This document shows, piece after piece, positions 1-8,942 of a stretch of DNA of 64,000 nucleotides (position 1 is the stretch's first letter; each line of letters starts with the position of its first letter). The notes below the pieces were generated by a model. The model was not told where the DNA came from, searched no databases, and saw nothing but the letters and a program-made list of their open reading frames with translations. The DNA comes from Nonomuraea helvata. GTDB taxonomy: Bacteria > Actinomycetota > Actinomycetes > Streptosporangiales > Streptosporangiaceae. The stretch lies in assembly GCF_039535785.1 (NCBI RefSeq), contig NZ_BAAAXV010000008.1:372001-436000 (forward strand), written 5' to 3'. Made by a program: the position numbers and the translations under genes.

Positions 1-1
1 G

Positions 2-595
2 CCGGCGGACTGCCCGCCCGAGGTGGGACAGGTGCTCGCGCTGTGCGCGGAGACCGAACGGCAGACCGACGGATATTTCACGGCGTTTCCCGGCGGCCGT
101 CTGGAGCCGTCCGGCCTGGTCAAGGGATGGGCGATCGAGCACGCGTCCCAGCTGCTCACCGAGGCGGGCGCGCCCCGCCACTGCGTCAACGGCGGCGGCG
201 ACATCCAGCTCGGTCCCGACCCCTTCCCCTGGCGGATCGGGATCGCCCACCCTCTGCGGCACGGCGAGCTCTCCGCCGTGGTCACCGGCCACGACCTCGC
301 CGTGGCCACCTCGGGCAGCGCCGAGCGCGGCCCGCACATCATCGACCCGCACACCGGTCTCCCCGCCGCCGACCTGGCGTCCCTCACTCTCGTCGGGGCC
401 CGCCTTACCGCCGTGGACGCGTACGCGACCGCCGCGTTCGCCATGGGGGAGGCCGCCCGGGACTGGGTCGAGGAGCAGCCCGGCCTGGAGGCGTACGCGG
501 TGACCGTGCGCGGCCGCACCTGGCAGACCAGCGGCTTCGCCGCGTTCACCGCCGCGGGTGAGGCGTCGGCTCCTCCTGGGTATGCGGTCCGGTGA
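2..595 (+). CDS. FAD:protein FMN transferase (ApbE family), 5'-partial
   Basis: ApbE enzymes use FAD and Mg2+ to attach FMN covalently to a Thr of target flavoproteins, generally on the outer side of the membrane. The reading frame is open through the left edge of the window, so the N-terminus is missing. Visible family landmarks are PSGLVKGWA (substrate loop), VNGGGDIQ (nucleotide-binding turn) and IIDPHTG (metal/FAD site), in the order and spacing expected for the C-terminal two thirds of an ApbE protein. The next gene, an acyltransferase-like membrane protein, starts 26 bases downstream on the same strand and may be co-transcribed. No target flavoprotein gene is visible. Function assignment is firm; the target is unknown. 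Confidence 0.88.
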   Translation, partial: PADCPPEVGQVLALCAETERQTDGYFTAFPGGRLEPSGLVKGWAIEHASQLLTEAGAPRHCVNGGGDIQLGPDPFPWRIGIAHPLRHGELSAVVTGHDLAVATSGSAERGPHIIDPHTGLPAADLASLTLVGARLTAVDAYATAAFAMGEAARDWVEEQPGLEAYAVTVRGRTWQTSGFAAFTAAGEASAPPGYAVR

Positions 596-621
596 AGTCG
601 AGCTAGTCACGGGGGCGAAGG

Positions 622-1935
622 ATGCGGCGGCTGGCCGAGCGTACGCCCGCGCACCGGGACCGCACGGTCGACCTGCTCCGCGCCATCGCCATCACGGCCG
701 TGGTCGTCGGCCACTGGCTGGCGGTGCACGTCAGCTACGACGGGGGCCTGCGCGGCGGCAGCGCGCTGGAGCTGGTGCCGTGGACGCGCCCGCTGACCTG
801 GCTGTTCCAGGTCATGCCCGTCTTCTTCCTGGTCGGCGGGTACGCCAACGCCGCCTCGCTCGCCGCCCACCGGGCGCTCGGCGGCGACGCCACCTGCTGG
901 ACGCTGCGCCGTACCGACCGGCTCATCCGCCCCACCACCGTGTTGCTGGCCGTGCTGGCGGCGGCTGCCCTGCTGGCGCGGGTGGTGGGCGTCGATCCGG
1001 GGCTCATCGGCATCGGGGTGTGGGTGGCCGGGATCCCGCTCTGGTTCCTGGTGGCCTACCTGGCCGTGGTGGCCCTCACCCCGCTGACGCACGCCCTGCA
1101 CCGCCGGTACGGCCTGGCCGTGCCGATCGCGCTGACCGTGCTGGTCGGCCTCGGTGACGTGGCCCGGTTGGCGCTGCGGGATCCCGCCCTGGGGCAGGGC
1201 AACTTCCTGTTCGCCTGGCTGGCCGTGCATCAGCTGGGCTTCGCCTGGCAGGACGGGCGCCTGCCCGCCCGGCCCCGTGTCGGGCTGCCGCTGGCGTTCT
1301 CGGGGCTGGCGACCCTGGTCGGGCTCACCGTGGTGGGCCCGTATCCGATCAGCATGGTCGGGATCGCGGGGGAGGGGATCCAGAACACCTCCCCGCCCAC
1401 CCTGGCGCTGCTCGCGCTGGCCGCGACGCAGACCGGGCTGGCTCTGTCGGTCCACGGCCCGGCCGGCCGGTGGCTGCGGCGGCCGCGGCCCTGGACCGCC
1501 GTCGTGGCGGTCAACTCGATCGTCATGACGCTCTTCCTGTGGCACATGACCGCCGTCGTCATCGGCGCGCCGGCGCTCTATCCGACCGGGCTGCTGCCGG
1601 CGCCGCCTCCGGGGACGCCCATGTGGTTGCTGCTGCGGCTGCCCTGGCTCGCCGCCCTGGCCCTGATCCTCGGCGTGCTGGTCACGGTGTTCGGTCCCGT
1701 CGAGCGGCGGGCCGGTCCCCGTCCCGGGGCGGGAGCGACGGCCGGGGCGGCGGCGGGTGTGCTCACCTTCCTCGGCATCGCCGGTGTGGTGGCGGGGCTG
1801 CTCACCCTCGCGGTGACCGGCCCGAGCGGTCACGCTCTGACCGGTCTGCCGATCGTGGCCCTGCTCGTGTACGTCGCGGGCGCGGGCACCCTGCGTCTCG
1901 TCCGGTGGCGGTGCCGGTCTTCCGGCGCGGCCTGA
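622..1935 (+). CDS. Acyltransferase-3 family integral membrane protein
   Basis: A 437-residue polytopic membrane protein. The N-terminus carries the family hallmark, an Arg-Thr-Val-Asp-Leu-Leu-Arg stretch leading into the first membrane helix with the conserved His (VVVGHW, about residues 31-36). About ten hydrophobic helices follow, and the short loops are Arg/Pro rich. Members O-acylate extracellular sugars, peptidoglycan, lipids or antibiotics using an acyl donor passed through the membrane; the acceptor cannot be read from sequence. The ATG at 622 follows a G-rich Shine-Dalgarno-like stretch. It ends 3 bases before the stop of the convergent methyltransferase gene. Confidence 0.8.
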   Translation: MRRLAERTPAHRDRTVDLLRAIAITAVVVGHWLAVHVSYDGGLRGGSALELVPWTRPLTWLFQVMPVFFLVGGYANAASLAAHRALGGDATCWTLRRTDRLIRPTTVLLAVLAAAALLARVVGVDPGLIGIGVWVAGIPLWFLVAYLAVVALTPLTHALHRRYGLAVPIALTVLVGLGDVARLALRDPALGQGNFLFAWLAVHQLGFAWQDGRLPARPRVGLPLAFSGLATLVGLTVVGPYPISMVGIAGEGIQNTSPPTLALLALAATQTGLALSVHGPAGRWLRRPRPWTAVVAVNSIVMTLFLWHMTAVVIGAPALYPTGLLPAPPPGTPMWLLLRLPWLAALALILGVLVTVFGPVERRAGPRPGAGATAGAAAGVLTFLGIAGVVAGLLTLAVTGPSGHALTGLPIVALLVYVAGAGTLRLVRWRCRSSGAA

Positions 1936-1938
1936 ATC

Positions 1939-2694
1939 TCAGCGTGCTCTGCGGGCCAGGGTGAGGTCGGTGGTGAAGGTCAGGTCCACGCCGTCGCGCC
2001 CCAGCAGGGCGGCGAACTCCTCCATCACTTCCTCGCGGGTGTCCGGGGCCAGGATCCGGTAGGCGGAGACGGAGCGGGCCAGGTCCAGGTAGCGGCCGGT
2101 TCCGTACCGGTCGGTGCGCGTGTAGTGGCGCTGGTCGAGGTCGGTGTAGCGCGGGTCGTGCGCCAGCTCGTGCTCGGACCGCTCAGCCCGGGGTGAGCCG
2201 TCCCGGTGCATGCTCGAGGTGGTCACTCCGTAGCGGCTGTCCACCGCGGCGAGGGCGGCCCGCAGGTCGGGGTCGGTGACGACGTAGTGGTTCCAGAAGA
2301 CCGCCACCGCTCCGGACGGCGCCAGGGTCGCGTGGGCGAGGTCCCAGCGCCTGCGCTCGTCGATCCAGTGCCAGGCCTGCGCGGAGTAGAGCAGGGTGAA
2401 CGCCCTGTCGGGGACGTACGCCTCGAAGAACCCGATCTCCACCCGGGCGCCCGGGCACTTCGCCGTCAGCGCGGCGGCCATCCTGGGGTCGGGCTCGATG
2501 CAGGTCAGATCAGCGCCGCGGGCGGCGAAGCCCGCCGTGGCCTTGCCCGTGCCCGCGCCCACCTCCAGCGCGGGGCCGGGTGGCGCGTACTCCAGCACGT
2601 CGGTGATGAGCTGGGCGGGATAGTCGGGTCTGGCCGAGTCGTACTGCTCGACCGCCTCTCCGAACACCACGCTCCGCTCGCGATCCACCGTCAT
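1939..2694 (-). CDS. Class I SAM-dependent methyltransferase
   Basis: A 251-residue soluble protein with a Rossmann methyltransferase fold. Motif I (LEVGAGTGKAT, near residue 40) binds S-adenosylmethionine, and the acidic residue after strand 2 is in CIEPDP. Later strands match the Methyltransf_11/UbiE-like families, and YSAQAWHWI is a typical motif of small-molecule C/O-methyltransferases of this group. The substrate is unknown. The gene is convergent with the acyltransferase gene and divergent from a small secreted protein, which starts about 95 bases from its ATG. Confidence 0.82.
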   Translation of the reverse strand: MTVDRERSVVFGEAVEQYDSARPDYPAQLITDVLEYAPPGPALEVGAGTGKATAGFAARGADLTCIEPDPRMAAALTAKCPGARVEIGFFEAYVPDRAFTLLYSAQAWHWIDERRRWDLAHATLAPSGAVAVFWNHYVVTDPDLRAALAAVDSRYGVTTSSMHRDGSPRAERSEHELAHDPRYTDLDQRHYTRTDRYGTGRYLDLARSVSAYRILAPDTREEVMEEFAALLGRDGVDLTFTTDLTLARRAR

Positions 2695-2788
2695 CGGATC
2701 CCCCTTCGTGGTTCATGCGCTGTGCCGGGACCCCTCCCGGAGAAGGGCCGGTAGACAACATCCCACGAAACCCGAAGAAAGAGGGACC

Positions 2789-3148
2789 ATGCACAGCAAG
2801 GCCATCACCGCCCTGACCCTCGCCTGCGCCCTCCTCGCGGCGCCGGCTCTCACCGCGACCCCGGCCGCCGCCGCGGCCAAGCCGAACCTGCGCGCGTGCT
2901 ACGACGGGAAGTGCACGTTCACATTCACGAAGCCAGTGAAGTTCCGCGTCGCCAAGAAGTACGGCCTGAGCGGCTGGGTCCACGTCGCCAAGGAGTGGAG
3001 CGACCTGTTCGGCACGGACGTCGTCGCCGTGTGGAGCGGAGGCAGCAGCGCCTTCGGAGGAGAGGGCACCTCCGGAGGCATCAACAAGCTCGACTTCCGG
3101 GTGCTGTCGATCAGTGCCACGGGGGCGACGATCCGCTTCACCGGATGA
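2789..3148 (+). CDS. Small secreted protein of unknown function
   Basis: A 119-residue protein with a classical Sec signal peptide: a Lys near the start, a hydrophobic core rich in Ala/Leu, and an Ala-rich cleavage region around residue 28. The mature part is about 90 residues and has one close Cys pair (CYDGKC), which probably forms a disulfide, followed by a Gly/Ser-rich beta-type segment. I chose the ATG at 2789, not an upstream in-frame start, because GAAAGAGGG lies just before it and the signal peptide begins there. I recognise no domain. A strong hairpin terminator follows the stop. Confidence 0.7.
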   Translation: MHSKAITALTLACALLAAPALTATPAAAAAKPNLRACYDGKCTFTFTKPVKFRVAKKYGLSGWVHVAKEWSDLFGTDVVAVWSGGSSAFGGEGTSGGINKLDFRVLSISATGATIRFTG

Positions 3149-3152
3149 CGGG

Positions 3153-3204
3153 GACGCCCTCGGTACACGGCCGCACCCGGGCGGTCCGTGTACCGAGGGG
3201 CGTC
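3153..3204. terminator. Bidirectional hairpin terminator
   Basis: The 18-base arm 3153-3170 pairs with 3186-3204, with one bulged G, around a 15-base loop. It lies between the convergent stops of the small secreted protein and the PhoX-like gene, so it can end both transcripts. No T-run is needed for the many GC-rich actinobacterial terminators of this type. Confidence 0.75.
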
Positions 3205-3210
3205 AGTGCC

Positions 3211-4617
3211 TCAGTCCTCCTCGGCGTGGCCGGATCGCCGCCACGGGCCGGTGATCGCGAAGACGTAACCCGGCGACTGGATGTTGGCGAACAGGATGCG
3301 GCCGTCGGCGCTGAAGTTCGGGCCGGTGAACTCGCCGTCGTTGATCTCGTTGCGCGCGATCGGGTACGTCTGGCCACGATCGGTGACGCCCACCAGGTGC
3401 TGGATGCCCTCGCCGTCCTCCGCGAGGATCACGCCGCCGTACGGCGAGACCGTGATGTTGTCGGGGCCGTCGAAGTTCGTGTCCTGGGTGGGGTCGGGGT
3501 TGACGCCGAAGAGCACCTTGAGCGTGACCGTCTCGTGGCGCGGGTCGTAGAACCACACCTGGCCGTCGTGCTCGTTCACGCTGCCGTCGGTGTGGCGGGC
3601 GAAGCTGGCCACGAAGTACGCGCCGCCGTCGGCCCACCAGGCACCCTCCAGCTTGCGGCTGCGGGTGATCTGGTCGTCGGTGAACTGCTTGCGGGTCGAC
3701 GTGGTCTTCGCGTCGCGGTCGGGCACCTCGATCCAGCGGACCTTGTACCGCGTGCCCGGCGCCGTCGCCTGCGACAGGTCGGCGATGTGCTGGTCGTCCT
3801 GGTAGCAGCTCATCGCCTCCAGCTTGCCCGCGGTGTCGCCGCCCTCGGCCAGCGCCAGCGCCCGCAGCGCGCCCTTGCCGCCGCGGAACTTGCCCGGCGG
3901 CGTCCAGCGGTAGTACAGCCCGTTCGGCCCGCCGGCGTCCTCGGTCAGGTAGATCGCCGACGTGTGCGGATCGACCGCGACGGCCTCGTGCGAGTAGCGG
4001 CCCAGGAACTTCAGCGGCACCGGGTCCTGGTTGGCCTGCCGGTCGAACGGATCGACCTCGAACACGTACCCGTGGTCCTTCTGGAAGGCGCCACCGGCGC
4101 GCTGCTCGGTCTCCTCGCAGGTCAGCCAGGTGCTCCAGGGTGTCTTGCCGCCGGCGCAGTTGTTGTGCGTGCCGGCCAGGCTGACGTACTCGCGGATCCG
4201 CTCGCCGCGCGCGTCCACGTCGATGTTCGTGGTGCCGCCGCCGGCGCCCGGGTCGTAGGTCAGGCCGGGCAGCGTGGGCATCCGGTACGGCTCGCCGCCG
4301 CCGACCTCGTGGTTGTTGACCAGCGTGGCACCCCGGCCGTGCGGGAAGCTCGCGGTGCCGTCGGGGTCGCTGGGGGTCGGCTCGCCGCTCTCCAGCAGCG
4401 TCACCCCCGCCTGAGCGACGATCTTGTACGAGAAGCCCTTGGGCAGGGCCAGCACCCCTTTCGGGTCGGTGACGAGCGGGCCGTAGCCGGCAGGGGGCTT
4501 CGAGGCCGCGAACGCGGGGGGACCGGAGATCGCCTCGATGCTGCCGGCGAACGCGATGCCGAGGCTGCCCGCGGTGGCGTGGCCGAGGAAGGAACGACGG
4601 GATACAGGTGAGGGCAT
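3211..4617 (-). CDS. PhoX-family (DUF839) secreted phosphatase-like protein
   Basis: A 468-residue exported protein. The N-terminus has a twin-arginine signal (SRRSFLG followed by a hydrophobic stretch), so it is exported folded, usually with metal cofactors bound. The body carries the PhoX/DUF839 signature region with NNCAGG and WLTCEE, a propeller-type fold that in characterised PhoX enzymes binds Fe and Ca at the active site and hydrolyses phosphomonoesters. Length fits the shorter actinobacterial branch. Activity is inferred from the family. TTGGAGG lies 9 bases before the ATG. The gene is divergent from the malic enzyme across a 241-base spacer; I saw no convincing Pho box, but did not score for one. 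Confidence 0.8.
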   Translation of the reverse strand: MPSPVSRRSFLGHATAGSLGIAFAGSIEAISGPPAFAASKPPAGYGPLVTDPKGVLALPKGFSYKIVAQAGVTLLESGEPTPSDPDGTASFPHGRGATLVNNHEVGGGEPYRMPTLPGLTYDPGAGGGTTNIDVDARGERIREYVSLAGTHNNCAGGKTPWSTWLTCEETEQRAGGAFQKDHGYVFEVDPFDRQANQDPVPLKFLGRYSHEAVAVDPHTSAIYLTEDAGGPNGLYYRWTPPGKFRGGKGALRALALAEGGDTAGKLEAMSCYQDDQHIADLSQATAPGTRYKVRWIEVPDRDAKTTSTRKQFTDDQITRSRKLEGAWWADGGAYFVASFARHTDGSVNEHDGQVWFYDPRHETVTLKVLFGVNPDPTQDTNFDGPDNITVSPYGGVILAEDGEGIQHLVGVTDRGQTYPIARNEINDGEFTGPNFSADGRILFANIQSPGYVFAITGPWRRSGHAEED

Positions 4618-4858
4618 GGGACATTGCCTCCAACAGGGGACGCTTTACACAAGCCGACCCAACGATGTCATGGAGAAGACGATCGCGCCGACCGTTGTCC
4701 GGATGATGAACGCCGGATGAAGAAAGCAGGGCCGGCCGCGCCGACGCAGCGGACGCCCTGGCGGTCATGAGGATTGATCTCCGGTGCCCGGCGCGTAGCC
4801 ATACCCGGGCCGGGAAACGACGAACGCGTCGTGTCCAGGCAAGGGAAGAGCAACCTCG

Positions 4859-6556
4859 ATGAACCAGCGCAGGCACCGCGACTTCGTGGAAACGCCCGAC
4901 GGGGGCTACGTCACGTCGGAGGTCGGCCTGGCCGTGCTGGAGAACCCGCTCCTCAACAAGGACACGGCGTTCACCCGGGAGGAGCGCGAGAGCCTGGCGC
5001 TGGACGGGCTGATCCCGCCGGTGGTCGAGACGCTCGAGGAACAGGCCGGCCGCGCGTACGCGCAGTACGGCCGCCAGCCCACGGACCTGGCCAAGAACGT
5101 CTTCCTGTCGGCCCTGCAGGACCGCAACGAGGTGCTGTTCTACCGGCTGCTCGGCGATCATCTCCGCGAGATGCTGCCCGTCGTGTACGACCCGACGGTC
5201 GCCCAGGCGATCAAGAGCTACAGCCGCGAGTACCGCCGCCCGCGGGGCGTGTACCTGTCCATCGACGACATCGGCGGCATCGAACGGGCCCTCCGCAACG
5301 TCGGGCTCGGCGCCGACGAGGTGGATCTGATCGTCGCCTCGGACGCCGAGCAGATCCTGGGCATCGGCGACTGGGGAGTGGGCGGTGGCGCCGGCATCGC
5401 GGCCGGCAAGCTCGCCGTCTACACCGCCGCCGCGGGCATCGACCCCGGCCGGGTGATCCCGGTCGCCCTCGACGTCGGCACGGACAACGAGGCGCTGCTC
5501 AACGACCCGCTGTACGTCGGCGAGCGGCACTCGCGGGTGCGCGGCGAGCGGTACGACGACTTCATCGACGCCTACGTCACCACGGCCACCCGCATGTTCC
5601 CCGGCGCGATGCTGCACTGGGAGGACTTCGGCCCGTCCAACGCCCGGCGCATCCTGGAGCGGTACACCGGCCGGATTCCCACGTTCAACGACGACATGCA
5701 GGGCACCGGCGCGATCGTGCTGGCCGCCGTGCTGGGCGCCGTCCGGGTGACGGACACGCCGATGCGTGAGCAGCGCGTCGTCGTCTTCGGCGCGGGCACC
5801 GCGGGCGTCGGCGTCGCCGACCAGCTGCGCGACGCGATGGTCCGCGACGGCCTGGACCGCCAGGCGGCCACCCGGCGGATCTGGCTGATCGACAAGCCGG
5901 GCCTGCTCGCCGAGGACATGCCGGACCTGCGCGACTTCCAGCAGCCCTACGCCCGCCCCGCTCAGGAGGATGTCCGCGGCCTCGGGCTCGCCGAGGTGGT
6001 GCGGCGGGTCAGTCCGACGATGCTGGTGGGCACCTCCACCGTGCACGGCGCCTTCACCGAGGAGATCGTCAAGGCGATGGCGGAGCAGGTCGACAGGCCG
6101 ATCGTCTTCCCGCTCTCCAACCCGACGGACCGGATGGAGGCCAACCCGGCCGACCTGCTGCGCTGGACCGACGGGCGCGCCCTGATCGCCGCCGGCGTGC
6201 CGGTCAGCCCGATCACGCACAACGGCGTCACGTACGCCGTCGCCCAGGCCAACAACGCCCTGCTCTACCCGGGGCTGGGGCTGGGCGCGATCGTGTCGCG
6301 GGCGCGCCGGATCAGCGACGGCATGCTCCAGGCCGCGGCCGAGGCCGTCGGCGGCATGGTCGACGTCTCCTCCCCGGGCGCCTGCCTGCTGCCTCAGGTG
6401 GAGAACCTGCGCGAGATCTCGGCCACGGTCGCCGTGGCTGTCGCCCGGCAGGCCGCCGAAGAGGACCTGGCCCGCGTCGAGCTGGACGATCCCATCCAGA
6501 GGGTGCAGGACACCATGTGGCAGCCGAAGTACCGCCGGATCCACGCGAACGGGTAA
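4859..6556 (+). CDS. NAD-dependent malic enzyme
   Basis: Catalyses oxidative decarboxylation of malate to pyruvate and CO2, linking the TCA cycle to pyruvate. The protein is 565 residues, the same length class as E. coli MaeA. The malate-binding N-domain contains YIPVALDVG-like residues (VIPVALDVGTDNE); the metal and substrate loop FNDDMQGTGA is intact; the dinucleotide fold has GAGTAGVG; the late SNPT motif is present (FPLSNPT). The preference for NAD over NADP is inferred from the large-subunit type. AAGGGAAGAG precedes the ATG. A 35-codon fragment of another gene directly follows its stop. Confidence 0.93.
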   Translation: MNQRRHRDFVETPDGGYVTSEVGLAVLENPLLNKDTAFTREERESLALDGLIPPVVETLEEQAGRAYAQYGRQPTDLAKNVFLSALQDRNEVLFYRLLGDHLREMLPVVYDPTVAQAIKSYSREYRRPRGVYLSIDDIGGIERALRNVGLGADEVDLIVASDAEQILGIGDWGVGGGAGIAAGKLAVYTAAAGIDPGRVIPVALDVGTDNEALLNDPLYVGERHSRVRGERYDDFIDAYVTTATRMFPGAMLHWEDFGPSNARRILERYTGRIPTFNDDMQGTGAIVLAAVLGAVRVTDTPMREQRVVVFGAGTAGVGVADQLRDAMVRDGLDRQAATRRIWLIDKPGLLAEDMPDLRDFQQPYARPAQEDVRGLGLAEVVRRVSPTMLVGTSTVHGAFTEEIVKAMAEQVDRPIVFPLSNPTDRMEANPADLLRWTDGRALIAAGVPVSPITHNGVTYAVAQANNALLYPGLGLGAIVSRARRISDGMLQAAAEAVGGMVDVSSPGACLLPQVENLREISATVAVAVARQAAEEDLARVELDDPIQRVQDTMWQPKYRRIHANG

Positions 6557-6559
6557 TGA

Positions 6560-6667
6560 GCTCGCAAGGGAGAGGCCACGCTCCAGGAGCTGCTCGACTC
6601 GCAGGACCTGTACGACAACCACTTCCTCGACAGCCCGCAGTGGAAGGCGGCCCGCTCGGCCGGGTAG
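6560..6667 (+). pseudogene. C-terminal gene fragment behind the malic enzyme
   Basis: A short open frame ends at TAG 6665-6667 and reads ARKGEATLQELLDSQD, then LYDNHFLDSPQWKAARSAG. The composition is normal protein-like and follows coding GC3 bias, yet it begins immediately after a stop and has no start codon. I read it as the surviving 3' end of a deleted gene. I could not assign the parent family. Confidence 0.4.
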
Positions 6668-6689
6668 CGCGCCGGTGGCGGGGCCGGGG

Positions 6690-7802
6690 TCACACCGCGG
6701 CGTGGCGGCGGATCGCGATGAGGGCGGCGTCGTCGCCGAGGCGGCCGCCGACGTGTGCCAGCAGGTCGTGGCAGATGTCCTCGAGCAGCGCGTCCGGCTG
6801 CTCCTCGGTCCGGAGGGCGGCCCGCTGTGCCAGCGGGAAGAACGTGCCCGTGGCGTCGCGGGCCTCGATGACGCCGTCGGTGTAGAGCAGGAGCAGATCG
6901 TCCTGCTCGAACGGGAAACTGGCGAGCATGCTCTGCGGCTCGCCGAGGCCGCTGAGCCCGCCGAGGCCCAGGGGCGGCGCGGGCTGGGAGCAGTCGAGGG
7001 AGACGGCCAGACCGTCACGCAGCAGCAGCGGCGGCGGGTGGCCGCAGCTGGCGATCGTGAGCACCGGCCGATCGTCGGGGATGTCGACGATCGCGGCCGT
7101 CACGAAGCTCTCCGCGTACGCCTGCTCCGCACCCTCGCCCTGGCATGTGAGGTCGAAGCTCTCCTCGAGGTCGGCGACCAGGTCGGGCAGCTCCGCGCGC
7201 CGGCGGGCGGCCTCGCGGAACGCGCCGAGCAGGGCGGCCGCCTCGGAGATCGCCGGCAGGCCCTTGCCCCGAGCGTCACCGATGATCAGCCGGGTGCCGT
7301 GCGGCGTGCGGACGGCGGCGTAGATGTCGCCGCCGATCTGGGCCTCTGCCTCGGCGGCCAGGTAGACGGAGGCCAGGTGGAGCGGGCCGAGGTGCTCGGG
7401 GACCGGACGCAGCAGGGCCGTCTGCACCGCCGTCGCCACGGAGCGGACCTGCGTCAGCTCGCGCCGCTGGCGGTCCCTGACGACGGCGAACAGCACCACG
7501 AACAGCGACACCAGGGCGAAGCCGGCCAGCCCGGCCTGCACGTCCTGGTTGCTCATCAGATGATGGTGCACGTCGATGAAGACCTCGGACGCCAGCGCCA
7601 GGACGCCGATGGCGGCGGTCACCCAGGGGCCGGCGAAGGAGGCCGTGACCGCGGGGGCGGCCACCAGCAGTGGCGCGAGGTGGATGCTCCGAGGCGTCAG
7701 CAGGTCCGTGAGCGCGATCGCGACGACCATGCTCAGCGGGACGGCGATGAGTTTGGGACGCGCCAGCAGCAGCCGGTACGGGCGTCCCCTGGGCAACTTC
7801 AC
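6690..7802 (-). CDS. Membrane-anchored SpoIIE-type PP2C serine phosphatase
   Basis: 370 residues. About four hydrophobic helices occupy residues 15-105, followed by a basic linker and a PP2C/SpoIIE phosphatase domain (about 140-365). The metal-binding landmarks are present: GGDIYAAV, IGDARGKGLPA, YTDGVIEARD and the final GDDAALIAIR. Such proteins dephosphorylate anti-anti-sigma factors or related serine-phosphorylated partners to release sigma factors, and the membrane part may sense a signal. No partner kinase or antagonist gene is adjacent, so the target is unknown. A second, soluble SpoIIE-type protein lies at about 26.4-28.6 kb. Confidence 0.88.
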   Translation of the reverse strand: MKLPRGRPYRLLLARPKLIAVPLSMVVAIALTDLLTPRSIHLAPLLVAAPAVTASFAGPWVTAAIGVLALASEVFIDVHHHLMSNQDVQAGLAGFALVSLFVVLFAVVRDRQRRELTQVRSVATAVQTALLRPVPEHLGPLHLASVYLAAEAEAQIGGDIYAAVRTPHGTRLIIGDARGKGLPAISEAAALLGAFREAARRRAELPDLVADLEESFDLTCQGEGAEQAYAESFVTAAIVDIPDDRPVLTIASCGHPPPLLLRDGLAVSLDCSQPAPPLGLGGLSGLGEPQSMLASFPFEQDDLLLLYTDGVIEARDATGTFFPLAQRAALRTEEQPDALLEDICHDLLAHVGGRLGDDAALIAIRRHAAV

Positions 7803-7923
7803 GCTATCTGTCTACATGTGTCCTGCCTGCGGATGAGACCGGTACAGGGGATTCTTTAGCCAAGGGTTCTCCGAGATCTACCGTAATCAGAATGCCTTGG
7901 TGGTTTCGGCCGGCCTCAGCGAT

Positions 7924-8634
7924 TCAGGCAGGGCCGACGCTCGCCAGGATCGCCCGCCCGAGCTCCTCGGGCCGGGTGAACTGCGGCCAGTGCCCCGTCG
8001 GCAGGTCGAGATAGTCGACGTCGCGGATCTTCGCGAGCTCCCGCACGAACCCCTGCCCCTGCTCCATCCACTCCCGGAGCTTCGCGCCGGAGAACTCGCA
8101 CGCGATGACGGTGGCGGGCACGTCGTAGCGGCGCTCGTCGGACAGCCGCTGCGGATCGCTCGTGACGTGCTCGGGCGTCGGGATGGCACGCTCGCGGAAC
8201 GCCGCACGCAGCTCGTCGTCCATGTCGACCAGGTCTTCGGGCTCGAACAGTGACCAATCGGGCAGCGGGACCTCGCCGTTCACGACCGGGAGCTCGTCGT
8301 TGATCACCCCGCCCTCCCCGAGGGGGACGCTGTCGACGTAGACGACGCGGGCCACACGGTCGGGGCGCGCGTCGGCGGCGGCGTGGGCGACCGCGCCGCC
8401 GCCGGAGTGCCCGACGAGCACCACCTTGCCGCCGGCCGGGTCGTACGAGTCGATCGCCTCGACGACGGCGTCGATGTGATCGCGCAAAGTGATCTTGGAG
8501 CGGTTGGCGTCCTTCGACTCCATGCCGGGCAACGTGAGCGCGCGCGTTCGATGCCCCGCGTGTGTCAGGGCGGGAACGACCTCGTCCCACGACGAGCCGT
8601 CAAGCCAGAACCCGGGGATCAGGATGATGTCCAT
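7924..8634 (-). CDS. Alpha/beta hydrolase
   Basis: A 236-residue hydrolase of the short esterase/AB-hydrolase type. The nucleophile elbow is VGHSGGG with Ser as nucleophile, and the late His is in the TGHWPQF stretch. The N-terminal strand MDIILIPGFW defines the natural start at 8634; the frame is open 30 codons further upstream, but that extension is low-quality sequence that crosses likely promoter DNA. Substrate unknown. It is divergent from the APC permease across a structured 308-base region. Confidence 0.8.
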   Translation of the reverse strand: MDIILIPGFWLDGSSWDEVVPALTHAGHRTRALTLPGMESKDANRSKITLRDHIDAVVEAIDSYDPAGGKVVLVGHSGGGAVAHAAADARPDRVARVVYVDSVPLGEGGVINDELPVVNGEVPLPDWSLFEPEDLVDMDDELRAAFRERAIPTPEHVTSDPQRLSDERRYDVPATVIACEFSGAKLREWMEQGQGFVRELAKIRDVDYLDLPTGHWPQFTRPEELGRAILASVGPA

Positions 8635-8752
8635 TCGCCAGAGGTTAGGCCAGGCCACCGACATTCTCGGTGGCGGGCCGACCGACCCCGGATTGTCATG
8701 AAACTTAGCCCTAAACCTATACAAACCGGACGAAAAGCCCTAGTCTCGACTT

Positions 8753-8825
8753 GCCCCAGTCAGGGAAAGTGACTGGGGCGCCAAATACGTTGGCGCTCCG
8801 GCCGTGAACGCACGGCCGGAGCGCC
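8753..8825 (+). promoter_or_regulatory. Structured leader with mutually exclusive hairpins
   Basis: Within the 308-base gap 8635-8942 three inverted repeats overlap. Hairpin A pairs 8753-8761 with 8771-8779 (9 bp). Hairpin B pairs 8792-8806 with 8811-8825 (15 bp perfect, loop of 4). An alternative stem pairs 8778-8784 with 8790-8796 (7 bp) and would break both A and B. This resembles an attenuator or antiterminator arrangement in front of the APC permease. There is no T-run after hairpin B, and I could not match a known riboswitch class. The rest of the gap shows no gene. Confidence 0.45.
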
Positions 8826-8942
8826 GCCCCGCCCGAGCCTGCGGGCATTGCGATTTATACGCTTTCTTGACGCCCTGTTCAGGTCGATCACCCCGTCCTC
8901 GTGGAACGTGTGCCATGCGGTCTTGAAAAAGGGGTGACCGTT

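Noticed and set aside
3203..7018. A 1271-codon open frame opposite PhoX and malic enzyme
   Set aside because: It runs across two well-supported genes and reads as low-complexity shadow sequence.
8792..8825. 15-bp hairpin as simple rho-independent terminator
   Set aside because: No gene ends just before it on either strand and no T-run follows; a leader element fits better.
8635..8942. c-di-AMP (ydaO) riboswitch before the APC permease
   Set aside because: The conserved GGGGAACC- and CCGAACCCG-like blocks are absent.
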